Shown: in pieces, positions 1 to 7,467 of the stretch
Position numbering within the stretch: position 1 is the first letter of the stretch
Layout: each line of letters starts with the position of its first letter
Source: CAZFHZ01 sp964519015
GTDB lineage: Bacteria > Blakebacterota > Blakebacteria > Blakebacterales > CAYUVJ01
NCBI GenBank assembly: GCA_964519015.1
Contig: CAZFHZ010000035.1
Location: forward strand, 1-30,948
Length of the DNA: 30,948 nt
Direction of reading: 5' to 3'
Made by a program: the position numbers and the translations under genes
Notes under the pieces: model-generated
What the model saw: only the letters and a program-made list of their open reading frames with translations
The model's database searches: none
What the model was told of the DNA's origin: nothing

Positions 1-23
1 TACAACGTTGTGAGGAGAGGGAT

Positions 24-1613
24 ATGAAGCGGAACGTTGTGTCCGTGACCACAGTAGCGGTCTTCATCGTGGTGGTGATCATCGGGATCGCGATTTTTGA
101 CCGGCGGGGGTCCTCCTCCCGCCACCCGGAGGTCGAAGGGATGGCGCGGGGGACGGTCTTCTTCGACCGCAACGGGAACGGCACCCGCGACCGGGGCGAG
201 CCGGGATTGGCGGGAGTGCGCGTCTCCGATCAGCGGACCGTCACCAAGACCGACCGGCTGGGCCGCTGGGAGCTGCCCGCCCACGAGGAGGCGGTCTTCT
301 TCGTCATCAAACCGCGCAGGTACATGACGCCCCTCTCGGATGAGAACCTCCCGAGGTTCTACTACCTCCACAAGGAGACCGAGCCGCTGCAGCTCCAGAG
401 CCCGACGGTTCTCCGGTCCGGCCCCCTCCCTTCCTCGATCGATTTCCCGCTGGTGCACCAGTTCGAACCGGACCGGTTCGAGGCCGTCATCATGGGCGAT
501 CCCCAACCGCGCGATCTTACTGAGGTCAACTGGTTCGCCCATGACATCCTGGAGGAACTAAACGGTACCAACGCCCTCTTCGCCATCACCCTCGGCGACC
601 TCACTTTCGACAACCTCGCCAACTACCCGGCCATCAACCAGGCCGTTGGCACGGTCGGTATCCCCTTCTACCACGTTCTCGGCAACCACGATGCCAACTA
701 CGACGGGGGGACGGACACCCATCACCATTACGAAACCTGGCGGACCTTCTATGGCCCCCCGTACTACTCCTTCGACTATGGTCGGGTTCACTTCGTGATC
801 CTGGCCGACGTACTCTACCCAGAGGGGGGCACCAGGTACATCGCCGGTCTCGGCCAGCGTCAACTCGACTGGCTCGAAGCTGATCTCTCCTTCGTACCGA
901 AGAACCAGCTGGTCGTGCTCGCCATGCACATCCCGCCCGGCAGCGCCGAAAGAACCCCCGACTTCGGCCGGCTGTACGGACTGCTCCAGGACCGTCCGCA
1001 CACCCTATCCTTCAGCGCCCATTCGCACACCCTCACCCACATGTTCCTGGACATGACGGTCGGATGGCCGGGACCGGAACCGCATCACCACATCAACGCG
1101 GGGGCCGCCTGCGGCCGCTGGTGGGCCGGTGAGACCGACGAGACCGACATCCCCCATGCAACCGGATCGGACGGGATTCCGAACGGCTACTTCATCGTGA
1201 CCTTCGACGGGAACGGCTATTCGACCCGCTATAAGGCCGCCCGCCGGCCGGCAGACTACCAGATGTTCATCGCTGTACCGGACGAGGTATTCCGGGTGGA
1301 GCTGGCGGACACTCCCATCCTCGCCAACATCTTCAACAGCAGCACGCGCTCAAGGGTGGAGATGTCGGTCGGGGATTCGGACGAGTGGATTGAGATGTGG
1401 CACTCCCCCCAGCCCGACCCGGTCTACTCCCGGGTGGCGGCACGGCAGAGCGAGCAGCAGGGGAACCGGAGCAGCCAGATGTGGGAGGGGCGGCTGCCGG
1501 CCGACCTGCCGGCGGGAGGGCACCTGATCCGGGTCAGAACGACCGACATGCACAGGCAGTTCTACACCGGCTTCCGGATCATCCGGGTGCTCGAGGGGGA
1601 GCGGCCACAATGA
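24..1613 (+). CDS. Membrane-anchored calcineurin-like metallophosphoesterase
   Basis: 529 residues. A hydrophobic segment at about residues 8-25 is a signal anchor or signal peptide, so the enzyme acts outside the cytoplasm. Residues 40-90 form a small beta domain with a calcium-loop-like DRNGNGTRDRGEPG stretch, as in SdrD-B or MetallophosN domains. The catalytic domain follows, with GDPQ (158-161), GD (191-192), GNHD (220-223), MHIP (301-304) and SAHSHT (331-336), which are the metal-binding motifs of the calcineurin-like fold. Residues from about 380 on match the C-terminal extension expected for this architecture. The start is supported by GAGGAGAGG six bases upstream. The substrate is unknown; phosphodiesters or phosphomonoesters are possible. 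Its last 35 bases overlap the 3' end of the opposing sialidase gene. Family assignment is firm, the exact reaction is not. Confidence 0.9.
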   Translation: MKRNVVSVTTVAVFIVVVIIGIAIFDRRGSSSRHPEVEGMARGTVFFDRNGNGTRDRGEPGLAGVRVSDQRTVTKTDRLGRWELPAHEEAVFFVIKPRRYMTPLSDENLPRFYYLHKETEPLQLQSPTVLRSGPLPSSIDFPLVHQFEPDRFEAVIMGDPQPRDLTEVNWFAHDILEELNGTNALFAITLGDLTFDNLANYPAINQAVGTVGIPFYHVLGNHDANYDGGTDTHHHYETWRTFYGPPYYSFDYGRVHFVILADVLYPEGGTRYIAGLGQRQLDWLEADLSFVPKNQLVVLAMHIPPGSAERTPDFGRLYGLLQDRPHTLSFSAHSHTLTHMFLDMTVGWPGPEPHHHINAGAACGRWWAGETDETDIPHATGSDGIPNGYFIVTFDGNGYSTRYKAARRPADYQMFIAVPDEVFRVELADTPILANIFNSSTRSRVEMSVGDSDEWIEMWHSPQPDPVYSRVAARQSEQQGNRSSQMWEGRLPADLPAGGHLIRVRTTDMHRQFYTGFRIIRVLEGERPQ

Positions 1614-2682
1614 GATCGCTCCGCGGCCTCGCCCGATGAAGGTGGACCTCGGACGGCCACTCTCCCGTGGGCATCGGTACCGACACGATATCCTTCGGAT
1701 CGATAACCACATGCTTGATACGCTCACGCCGCCACGTGTACGTGATATGCACCAGACCATCCGCTGTCTGAATCACGGCCGGGTACGAATACTCACCGGC
1801 CTCACGCTCCAGCACCAGGGCGGCCTCCCAGAGAATGCCATCCCGTGATATCGCGAGGTTCAACGGTGAACGGTCACGCGTGGTGTGATTGTACACGAAG
1901 ATGCGGCTCGATCGGGTACGTCCGACGGCCTGCAGCCGGTTCCCGGAGTGAACCAGAATACTGGGCTGGATCGCGTTGATCTCTCCTTCGCCCGGAGAGG
2001 TCTGCGGGTACACCGTGATCCATGTCCGGCCGGCGTCACCCGTCAGCTCGAAATGAACACGCCACCTGCTCGGGCGATCGCTCGACTCGGTGCTGCTCGG
2101 ACAGATGGTCAACCCGTCTGCCAGCTGCACCGGCTTGTTCTTGATCGGACCGAGAATGCCCTCCGGCAGCCTTTCTGCGTCGCCCCATGTTCTTCCGTCA
2201 TCGCGGGAGGTTCGCGTCATTCCCCACCAGGTCTGCGGGCCGGGACCCACCTTGTAGAACAGGGTCACCGTTCCATCCGGCATCCTGAACAGCACCGGAT
2301 TCCAGCACGGGTAGCGGGTGCCGTCCGGTTGAACACCGTCGGCCACCTCCGACGGCCGGCTCCACGCTCCCCCCACGTGCCTCGATATCCAGATCCCGAC
2401 GTCGTCGGCACCTTCATGACGGCCACCGAACCAGGCAGCGATCAGACCATCCCCGGTCTCGAGGAGGGTCGAGGCGTGAACGCTCGGAACGGGCATACTC
2501 TCGAACAGGAATTCCGCTTTCAGAACTCCCTGGGGCAGGGAAGCGGATGACCGTGGCATGCGACCTGCCGGTGTATCCACGGCCGGCGGCTCCTGACGTA
2601 CCGACACACGACCAGTGAGAACGCTCGTTGTGACGACGAGAAGTGCGGCTAATCCCCGCATCTCACGAGCAGGCTTCCCCAT
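1579..2682 (-). CDS. Exported sialidase-like BNR-repeat protein
   Basis: 367 residues. A hydrophobic N-terminus (RGLAALLVVTTSVLTG) suggests export. The body is a sialidase-type six-bladed propeller of the BNR_2 kind, with Asp-box motifs SRDDGRTWG, TGDAGRTW and a weaker SRDGILWE. The stretches HASTLLETGDGLIAAWFGG and GPIKNKPVQLADG are typical of the exo-sialidase-like family, which includes many members of unproved activity. It may cleave sialic acid or another glycan end. The start is uncertain: AGGAGG directly abuts the first ATG (2682) with no spacer, and the second ATG (2661) has no good ribosome site. The upstream AGGAGG lies at the edge of a repeat shared with position 6135, so the native leader may have been replaced. 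It converges on the phosphoesterase gene. Confidence 0.82.
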   Translation of the reverse strand: MGKPAREMRGLAALLVVTTSVLTGRVSVRQEPPAVDTPAGRMPRSSASLPQGVLKAEFLFESMPVPSVHASTLLETGDGLIAAWFGGRHEGADDVGIWISRHVGGAWSRPSEVADGVQPDGTRYPCWNPVLFRMPDGTVTLFYKVGPGPQTWWGMTRTSRDDGRTWGDAERLPEGILGPIKNKPVQLADGLTICPSSTESSDRPSRWRVHFELTGDAGRTWITVYPQTSPGEGEINAIQPSILVHSGNRLQAVGRTRSSRIFVYNHTTRDRSPLNLAISRDGILWEAALVLEREAGEYSYPAVIQTADGLVHITYTWRRERIKHVVIDPKDIVSVPMPTGEWPSEVHLHRARPRSDLIVAAPPRAPG

Positions 2683-2683
2683 C

Positions 2684-2840
2684 CTCCTGATCCTCCGTCG
2701 GCCTCGCCGGGCTATCGGTGCCGAACCATTATTCCACCTCCCCGCCCCGATTCAAGCCCCGAAGCCGATTACTCCCCCCGTTCGGGCAGACCTCGAGCCG
2801 GGAACGTTTCCTGTTCACCAGGCCACAGCGGCCCCTTCCC
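2684..2840 (+). repeat. ggt 3'-flank repeat, left-most copy
   Basis: About 145 bases here align with 6133-6282 at roughly 88% identity by eye, in the same orientation. The match begins CTCCTGATCCTCCGTCGG and ends in the TCACCAGGCCAC tail, which is the reverse complement of the last codons (AVAW-stop) of a ggt gene. Only about 26 bases of the ggt tail (2815-2840) remain, after which the match stops. The repeat fills the space between the sialidase start and the toxin-antitoxin promoter and has no convincing gene of its own. Confidence 0.75.
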
Positions 2841-2926
2841 GGACGATTCGTGGCGGCACGACCCCGTTCCGGATCCCGTACCGGACCGGTCACAGGGCGC
2901 AGAACCGATTGCCACCGCCTGTATTA

Positions 2927-2955
2927 TTGACTATGATTGATTATGATTATATCTG
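2927..2955 (+). promoter_or_regulatory. Promoter/operator of the RHH-ParE-type pair
   Basis: This is an AT-rich island in GC-rich DNA. TTGACT (2927-2932) is a five-of-six match to a -35 box; the -10 is less clear (TATATC or TATCTG). Two direct TATGATT repeats start at 2932 and 2942, ten bases or one helical turn apart, which suits a ribbon-helix-helix repressor binding one face. Autoregulation by the antitoxin is inferred. Confidence 0.5.
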
Positions 2956-2988
2956 ATGAATTCTGAGGCGGCGAATGAGGAGGTGAGC

Positions 2989-3258
2989 ATGGAGAAGAAG
3001 GTGAAGAAGGTGCTGACTGCCCACGTGCCGGTTCCACTCGCCGAGAAGGTTGAGGAGTGGGCGGAACGTCTGGAGCGCTCGCGCAACTGGATCATCAAGG
3101 AAGCGCTCACAGAGTGGATCGCGAAGGAGGAGGAGCACAGGCGCCTGACCATCGCCGCACTCGATGATGTGGATGCAGGACGCGTCACCGATCATCAAGC
3201 GGTCCAGGCCTGGGCAGACAGTCTGGAGACAGACCGCCCCCTCCCCCCTCCCGTCTGA
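2989..3258 (+). CDS. Ribbon-helix-helix antitoxin
   Basis: 89 residues. The N-terminal strand KKVLTAHVPVPLAEKVEEW followed by helices with SRNWIIKEAL is a typical CopG/ParD ribbon-helix-helix DNA-binding fold. The acidic C-terminal part should wrap the toxin. I chose the ATG at 2989 rather than the one at 2956 because AGGAGG (2978-2983) stands five bases before it and because the fold starts there. The stop overlaps the start of the toxin gene (TGATG), giving translational coupling. It is expected to neutralise the toxin and repress the operon through the AT-rich upstream site. Confidence 0.87.
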   Translation: MEKKVKKVLTAHVPVPLAEKVEEWAERLERSRNWIIKEALTEWIAKEEEHRRLTIAALDDVDAGRVTDHQAVQAWADSLETDRPLPPPV

Positions 3259-3533
3259 TGGATCTTCGCTGGACCAGCAGTGCACTTACGGATCTGGTCC
3301 GACTCCATGCGTTCCTGTCCGCCCTTGAAAGCGGAGCGGCGATCCGGACCATCCAGGCACTTGCGGTCGCGCCGATCCATCTGCTGGAACATCCGCGTAT
3401 CGGTGAGTGGCTGGAGGAGTTCGCACCGAGGGAAGTGCGCCGCCTGCTCGTGGGCCGGTACGAGCTGCGGTATGAGATCCAGGGGCAGACGATCTATATC
3501 CTCCGCTTATGGCACACGCGTGAGGAGCGCTGA
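3258..3533 (+). CDS. ParE/RelE-family toxin
   Basis: 91 residues. The order of elements is that of the ParE/RelE fold: an N-terminal WTSSALTDLVRLHAFL helix pair, then HPRIGEWLEEFAPREVRRLLVGRYELRYEI and IYILRLWHTREER. The 'HPR-G' loop and the C-terminal 'I-RLWH-REER' strand are common in ParE and related plasmid-stabilisation toxins. ParE proteins poison gyrase and RelE proteins cut mRNA on the ribosome; the sequence does not decide between them, though it reads more like ParE. Its ATG overlaps the antitoxin stop. The pair lies between two ggt-tail repeats, so it is part of the accessory region. Confidence 0.87.
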   Translation: MDLRWTSSALTDLVRLHAFLSALESGAAIRTIQALAVAPIHLLEHPRIGEWLEEFAPREVRRLLVGRYELRYEIQGQTIYILRLWHTREER

Positions 3534-3601
3534 TGTGGATACATCATTGGTGTCATGCCGTCCACTGGCCGCGAGCCACGACCTGGGCCGCCTGCCCCCA
3601 C

Positions 3602-3691
3602 TCACCAGGCCACCGCGGCCCCATCCTTGTGCGGAGTGGAGCCCCTTATCATCACCCCGGTGGCGGCGGCGAAGAGGATCCCCTGCCCGCG
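3602..3691 (-). pseudogene. ggt 3'-end remnant (copy A)
   Basis: The minus strand encodes the last 29 codons of a gamma-glutamyltransferase followed by its TGA, about 91% identical in DNA to the end of the full-length ggt at 10107. It carries replacements relative to that gene (Gly to Arg, Met to Ile, Asp to Ala), so it is decaying. Homology stops at about 3691, and the stretch to about 3800 is not recognised. The TolB-like frame reads into this remnant in a different frame. Confidence 0.8.
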
Positions 3692-4148
3692 AGTGCATCC
3701 TGCCGACCGGGACCTTCACGAGGAGCCTCTCCAACCTCCTCCGCGAGGACCCGGGCATGCCGACGGAGGGACCGGCCACCTTCTGCAGAGGCTGGCCGCC
3801 AGACCGGATTGATCGCTGTGGCATTGGAGGGCGTGTCGGTGACACGTCGGATGTTCGTTCCGCCGGCGTTCATGACCCAGATCTCGCTCTTGGAGGTCTG
3901 GCCTGGATGGGCTCTGGTGAAAGCGATCTGTGTGCCGTCCGGTGACCAGGCCGGTTCCGTGTCGAACACATCGCTCGTGGTCGTGAGACGGATCAGACNN
4001 NNNNNNNNNNNNNNNNNNNNNNNNNNNNNNNNNNNNNNNNNNNNNNNNNNNNNNNNNNNNNNNNNNNNNNNNNNNNNNNNNNNNNNNNNNNNNNNNNNCC
4101 ATCCCTGCCACCGGCAGGAAAGGATGCACAAAGGAACAGGATCGACAT
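3652..4148 (-). CDS. Broken, gapped TolB-like beta-propeller protein
   Basis: The start at 4148 has AGAGG seven bases upstream and encodes a short signal-like segment (MSILFLCASFPAGG) before the 100-N gap. Beyond the gap, another frame encodes TolB/PD40 propeller repeats: EPAWSPDGTQIAFTR, SEIWVMNAGGTNIRRVTDTP and INPVWRPAS. The two frames do not match across 100 bases, so the gap length is a placeholder. After WRPAS (about position 3805) homology ends, and the frame runs about 50 residues into unrelated sequence and an out-of-frame ggt tail, stopping at 3652. I read this as an exported PD40 protein truncated at its 3' end by rearrangement. It follows the ankyrin gene on the same strand. Confidence 0.55.
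3999..4098. other. Assembly gap (100 N)
   Basis: A run of exactly 100 N, a conventional scaffold placeholder. The TolB-like reading frame differs on its two sides, so the true length is not 100. Confidence 0.98.
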
Positions 4149-4264
4149 CGATAATCCTCTTACGAGTCCCTTTGACTTCCTTATCCGTCTCCGATCCTGC
4201 TGCCTTGCCTCTGGAAGGGAGCGCCGGCCCGGAGATTCGCACCTACGGGGGCGAGTTGATGTGA

Positions 4265-5884
4265 TCAACGCCCTCGTGGAGCGTCTCGTCCAGCCCGATC
4301 CTCCGGGCTGCCCGATTTCATCTCATTCACCACCCGAAGATCCACCCAGTAGATATCCCCACCCATTGCGTAGAACAGGTACTTCCCGTCCGGAGAGACA
4401 CTGGCGCACATGATCTCGGGTCCGGCATTGACGAAATCGGGCAGCCGTTCCGCTTGCGTCCAGGAACCATCCTCCCTGCGGAAACTGACGTAGAGCGCTC
4501 CCTCGAAGCTGATCGGACTGTTCGGCTGGGCGTCGAACAGGACAATGGACTCGTCCGGAGTCACGAATGGATGGGCCGACTGCTGAAACCGGTTGATCTC
4601 CTTCGGCAGCAACTCCGGCGTCTGATACTGGCCGTCAAGCAGACGGGAGAGGAACAGCCCCCCGGTATTGGCCGGATTCATTCCGGTGAAATAGACCGTA
4701 CCAGCGAGGGTTGTCGAAACGTACATGACGAAGATTCTCCAGAAAGGTTCGGGCATGGGTCTGGGTTCAGACCATTGGCCGTCCCTTCGGTTCATGAACC
4801 ACTGATGGACTCCCGTGGACAGGCTGTCTCCGGGCATGGGCCGTGCGCTGCCCCAGATCAGACGCGTCCCATCCGGCGTGATGTGAGTCTCAAAATCGAA
4901 GGTGCGGCCGGAAAAGGAGGCAATTTCCGGCTCCGACCAGCCCTCTTCTGAATCCCTCATGACCATGATGGTGTTCGTGGCGAGCCGCGCTTCCCCTTCA
5001 CGGCGCGTGAAGTACAACTCCTTTCCGTCCGGTGTGAAGGTGATGGCGAATTCGAATCCATGGGTGGAGACGACTCCCGGGGCGAACCTCTCGGGTGTTC
5101 TGCCCGGGGGCTCAAGACCAAGATAAGGTCCGCGCATCACCGGCTTCTCGCGCGGCCCGCCTCCCCCCATGGAACGGAGAACATTCTCCACTTCCTTGAA
5201 ACCGTTCTCCTCGGCCCAATGGATGGGAGCACGTCCATCCAAAGCCCTCGCATCCACTGAGGCACCTTGTCTTATGAGAAGACGCACCGCATCCAGGTTA
5301 CCGTGAATCGCTGCAAAATGGAGGGGCGTCAATCCGTAGGCGGTACGCGAATGGATATCCAGACCTTGCGACAGGAGCCATCCGAGCATCGAAGTATCTC
5401 CTGCTGCAGCTGCGCTATGAAGCAGGGATATGCCCCCGTTGGCTTCCGTAGCCAGTTCCGCGCCCAGTTCCACCAGAATCCTGGCCGAGCCGATCTTGTT
5501 CCTGCTCACCGCCTCATGCAGCGGCGTCATCCCTTCGTAGGTCGCAGCCTCAAGATTCGCCTTCTTATCGAGCAGCAGCCGGATATAGTCTTCTCTTTCC
5601 GAAACGGCAGCCCAATGCAGTGGAGTTCTCCAATCCCAGTCCACACGGTTCGGATCGGCACCGAACGACAGAAGCAACTCCCCGATTTCGAGAGATCCTT
5701 CCCTGGCGGCGATGTGCAGCGGTGTGTATCCCTGATCATTCCGATCATCCACCTGATGAGGTTGGTTCGTAAGCAGGGATCGAACCTCCCGAACATCCCC
5801 CTTCTTGACCGCCTCGTGCAGCGTTTGGGCCTCAATGCCGCCCGATACCAGAAGCGCTCCCAGACAGGAGAACAGGATTCTCAT
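4265..5884 (-). CDS. Secreted ankyrin-repeat and PD40 propeller fusion
   Basis: 539 residues. The ATG at 5884 is chosen over one six codons earlier because GGAGG lies seven bases before it and it opens a clean signal peptide (MRILFSCLGALLVSGGIEAQ). Residues about 20-245 form six to seven ankyrin repeats with TPLH motifs (GYTPLHIAA, WRTPLHWAA, GMTPLHEAV, GLTPLHFAA, RAPIHWAE). Residues about 265-525 are a WD40-like PD40 propeller with FTPDGKELYFTRR, ITPDGTRLIWG, VTPDESIVLFDAQ and VSPDGKYLFYAMGG. Ankyrin repeats are protein-binding scaffolds, and PD40 propellers of the TolB kind bind proteins or glycans. The combination in an exported protein suggests an envelope or secreted binding function. 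No catalytic site is evident. The next gene on the strand is another propeller. Confidence 0.86.
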   Translation of the reverse strand: MRILFSCLGALLVSGGIEAQTLHEAVKKGDVREVRSLLTNQPHQVDDRNDQGYTPLHIAAREGSLEIGELLLSFGADPNRVDWDWRTPLHWAAVSEREDYIRLLLDKKANLEAATYEGMTPLHEAVSRNKIGSARILVELGAELATEANGGISLLHSAAAAGDTSMLGWLLSQGLDIHSRTAYGLTPLHFAAIHGNLDAVRLLIRQGASVDARALDGRAPIHWAEENGFKEVENVLRSMGGGGPREKPVMRGPYLGLEPPGRTPERFAPGVVSTHGFEFAITFTPDGKELYFTRREGEARLATNTIMVMRDSEEGWSEPEIASFSGRTFDFETHITPDGTRLIWGSARPMPGDSLSTGVHQWFMNRRDGQWSEPRPMPEPFWRIFVMYVSTTLAGTVYFTGMNPANTGGLFLSRLLDGQYQTPELLPKEINRFQQSAHPFVTPDESIVLFDAQPNSPISFEGALYVSFRREDGSWTQAERLPDFVNAGPEIMCASVSPDGKYLFYAMGGDIYWVDLRVVNEMKSGSPEDRAGRDAPRGR

Positions 5885-6134
5885 GAAGGTGCCTCCGACC
5901 ATCAGACAGCCTCGAGCGAAGTGTTCGTCTGGTGTTTATCGATCTTGATCCCCGCTCAGGGAGAACCCGAACGTGTGACTCGGCCCGTGATTTCTCCCCA
6001 TGACGGTCATTACGTCTGCACGAATCGCATAGTTCCGGGGTGCAGGAAGTTCGAATTGCGCGGCGTGCCGGCAGGCAGGCTCCTGACGCCCATCGCGGTA
6101 CCTGCCATCCACTTCCGAGCCCCCTCCCCCCCCT
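5885..6134. other. Intergenic stretch, nothing recognised
   Basis: No convincing gene, RNA or strong terminator is visible upstream of the ankyrin gene. The ribosome site of that gene is here, and the ggt-flank repeat begins at about 6133-6135. Confidence 0.5.
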
Positions 6135-6265
6135 CCTGATCCTCCGTCGGACTCGCCGGACTATCGGTGCCGAACCATTGTTCCACCGCCCCGCCCTGAT
6201 TCAAGCCCCTGAGGCCGATTCCTCCCCCCGCTCGGGCAGACCCCGAGCCGGGAAGCGTCTTCTGC
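6135..6265 (+). repeat. ggt 3'-flank repeat, second copy
   Basis: This pairs with 2686-2814 at about 88% identity. It begins with CCTGATCCTCCG. The same 12 bases recur at 6398, just past the ggt remnant, so the composite unit 6135-6397 is bounded by a 12-base direct repeat. It continues without a break into the ggt tail at 6266. Confidence 0.75.
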
Positions 6266-6397
6266 TCACCAGGCCACGGCGGCTCCATCCTTGTGCGGGG
6301 TGGAACCCCCCATCATCACCCCGGTGGCGGCGTCGAAGAGGATCCCCTGCCCGCCCCCCACCCCGCCGATGGTGGTGCGGCGGATGAGTTGCGCCCA
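6266..6397 (-). pseudogene. ggt 3'-end remnant (copy B, best preserved)
   Basis: The minus strand reads, in one frame, RRTTIGGVGGGQGILFDAAT then GVMMGGSTPHKDGAAVAW and stop, identical in protein to the end of the full ggt at 10107. In the last 88 bases I count five differences, all synonymous. The copy therefore descends from a gene that was under protein-level selection, probably another ggt paralogue, rather than being a recent duplicate. Similarity fades upstream of RRTTIGG. The HigA-like stop is 38 bases away. Confidence 0.85.
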
Positions 6398-6435
6398 CCT
6401 GATCCTCCGACGCTGCTGGTATGGAGTGGGCTCTC

Positions 6436-6732
6436 TTAGGCAACACTCTTCACCGAAGTTGAAATCCGGACTCTAATTCCTGCACTACCCAGCATCGAGA
6501 CCAGGGAATCGATGCTGAACCGATCGATCTTTCCTCGAATGAGATCGCTGATTCGGGGTTGTGAGACACCCATGATCTCTGCGGCTTCTTCCTGAGTCCA
6601 CCCCTTGCTCTCGATCAGCCGGCTCAGCTCGATCATCAGGTCAGCACGCACCCGGAGATTCTCGGATTCCTTGGGATCGAATCCCAGATCCTGAAACACA
6701 TTGGCCTTGCCCCGTCGCATTCTGGTACCCAT
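6436..6732 (-). CDS. higA: HigA-type XRE-family antitoxin
   Basis: 98 residues. The helix-turn-helix is plain: LIESKGWTQEEAAEIMGVSQ followed by PRISDLIRGKIDRFSIDSL, the XRE pattern found in HigA and related antitoxins of phage-type RelE toxins. AAGGAGG precedes the ATG at 6732 with a five-base spacer. It begins ten bases after the toxin stop, so the order is toxin then antitoxin, as is usual for HigBA. It should bind the toxin and repress the promoter at 7084-7112. Codon use is less GC-rich than that of the downstream core genes, which fits acquisition. The symbol is by family only. Confidence 0.88.
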   Translation of the reverse strand: MGTRMRRGKANVFQDLGFDPKESENLRVRADLMIELSRLIESKGWTQEEAAEIMGVSQPRISDLIRGKIDRFSIDSLVSMLGSAGIRVRISTSVKSVA

Positions 6733-6742
6733 GCCGACCTCC

Positions 6743-7078
6743 TTACTTCTTCATCCGGTGACGCATTACTTCCGCCAACCGCTTCCTACCTATCTCCAAA
6801 TCCGCCTGACTCGTTCGCTGCGTCTTCTTTTCAAAGGCATGGAGCACATAGATTGACTCCTCGAACTTGGCAATGTAGAAGACTCGATGTGCTCGACCCG
6901 TCTGAATCCGGATCTCCTGTACTCCTGGTCCGACGCTCTGCATGGGCTTGAAGTCATCCGGCATCATTCCGGACTGTACCCGACGTAGCTGATACCCTGC
7001 CATTCGCCGAGTATCCTCAGGGAACGCCCGCAGGTCTTCCAGAGCTGAGCCAACCCATGTAAGTGGCTTGTTGCGCAT
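6743..7078 (-). CDS. higB: HigB-type RelE-superfamily toxin
   Basis: 111 residues. The order WVGSALEDLRAFPEDTRRMAGYQL, then a variable loop, then VQEIRIQTGRAHRVFYIAKFEESIYVLHAFEKKTQRTS and a basic C-terminal helix, is that of the phage-derived Gp49/HigB family. The FEKKTQ(R/K)T motif is its hallmark. HigB toxins cleave mRNA on the ribosome. The start codon is only five bases from a perfect -10 box, so the mRNA is probably leaderless. The gene is the first of a two-gene operon with the antitoxin second. Confidence 0.9.
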   Translation of the reverse strand: MRNKPLTWVGSALEDLRAFPEDTRRMAGYQLRRVQSGMMPDDFKPMQSVGPGVQEIRIQTGRAHRVFYIAKFEESIYVLHAFEKKTQRTSQADLEIGRKRLAEVMRHRMKK

Positions 7079-7083
7079 ACCCT

Positions 7084-7112
7084 ATTATATAAATACGTAT
7101 ATATTCATGCAA
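7084..7112 (-). promoter_or_regulatory. higBA promoter with internal palindrome
   Basis: On the minus strand, TTGCAT (7112-7107), a 17-base spacer and a perfect TATAAT (7089-7084) lie five bases before the higB ATG. Transcription should start at or beside the ATG, giving a leaderless message. The spacer holds the perfect palindrome ATACGTAT, a likely operator half-site pair for the XRE antitoxin. The promoter boxes are seen; operator use is inferred. Confidence 0.7.
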
Positions 7113-7174
7113 GGGCTGTTGCGACAGATTCAGTCGCCAGATCGGGCAGACCTCGACCTGGGCGGCACCATCGT

Positions 7175-7434
7175 CTATCGGGGAGGGGGGTACTCACCAA
7201 GGGATGGTGGGGCTTCGGCTACCTTCAGGACGGCAGGGGGCACCCGGATGAGGTCGGGTGCCGGCTCCCCGGGACGCCAGCCCACATGCCGCAGGATCCG
7301 GTCCACGATCGGCGGATCGGTGATGAACGAGTGGATCCGCATCCGGCCTCCGCAGTGGGGGCAGAGCAGCGGGTCCTCCAGCCAGACCCACTCTCGCCGT
7401 AGCCCGCTACTTCCGGGCCGCCTTCCTGCTCAAC
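7175..7434 (-). mobile_element. C-terminal remnant of an IS91-family transposase
   Basis: The minus strand encodes about 85 residues ending at a TAG (7175-7177). They include REWVWLEDPLLCPHCGG, then RMRIHSFITDPPIVDRILRH, then VGWRPG. The DPLLCP-CGG-MR-I-FI...ILRHLG pattern is the characteristic C-terminal tail of IS91/ISCR-type rolling-circle (Y2) transposases. The catalytic HUH and tyrosine part is absent and no start is available, so it is inactive. It splits a ggt-flank repeat: CGGGCAGACCTCGA-like sequence lies on its left (about 7140-7163) and the ggt tail begins 34 bases to its right. Identification is by motif memory. Confidence 0.72.
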
Positions 7435-7467
7435 TGCTGAACGGCCGGTAAAAGTTCCAGCCCCCGC

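Noticed and set aside
6010..6130. Possible short gene on the minus strand between the ankyrin gene and the repeat
   Set aside because: No ribosome site, no recognisable motif, and the frame continues into the repeat.
5267..6139. Open frame of 290 codons on the plus strand
   Set aside because: Mostly antisense to the ankyrin repeats; the rest is in non-coding sequence.
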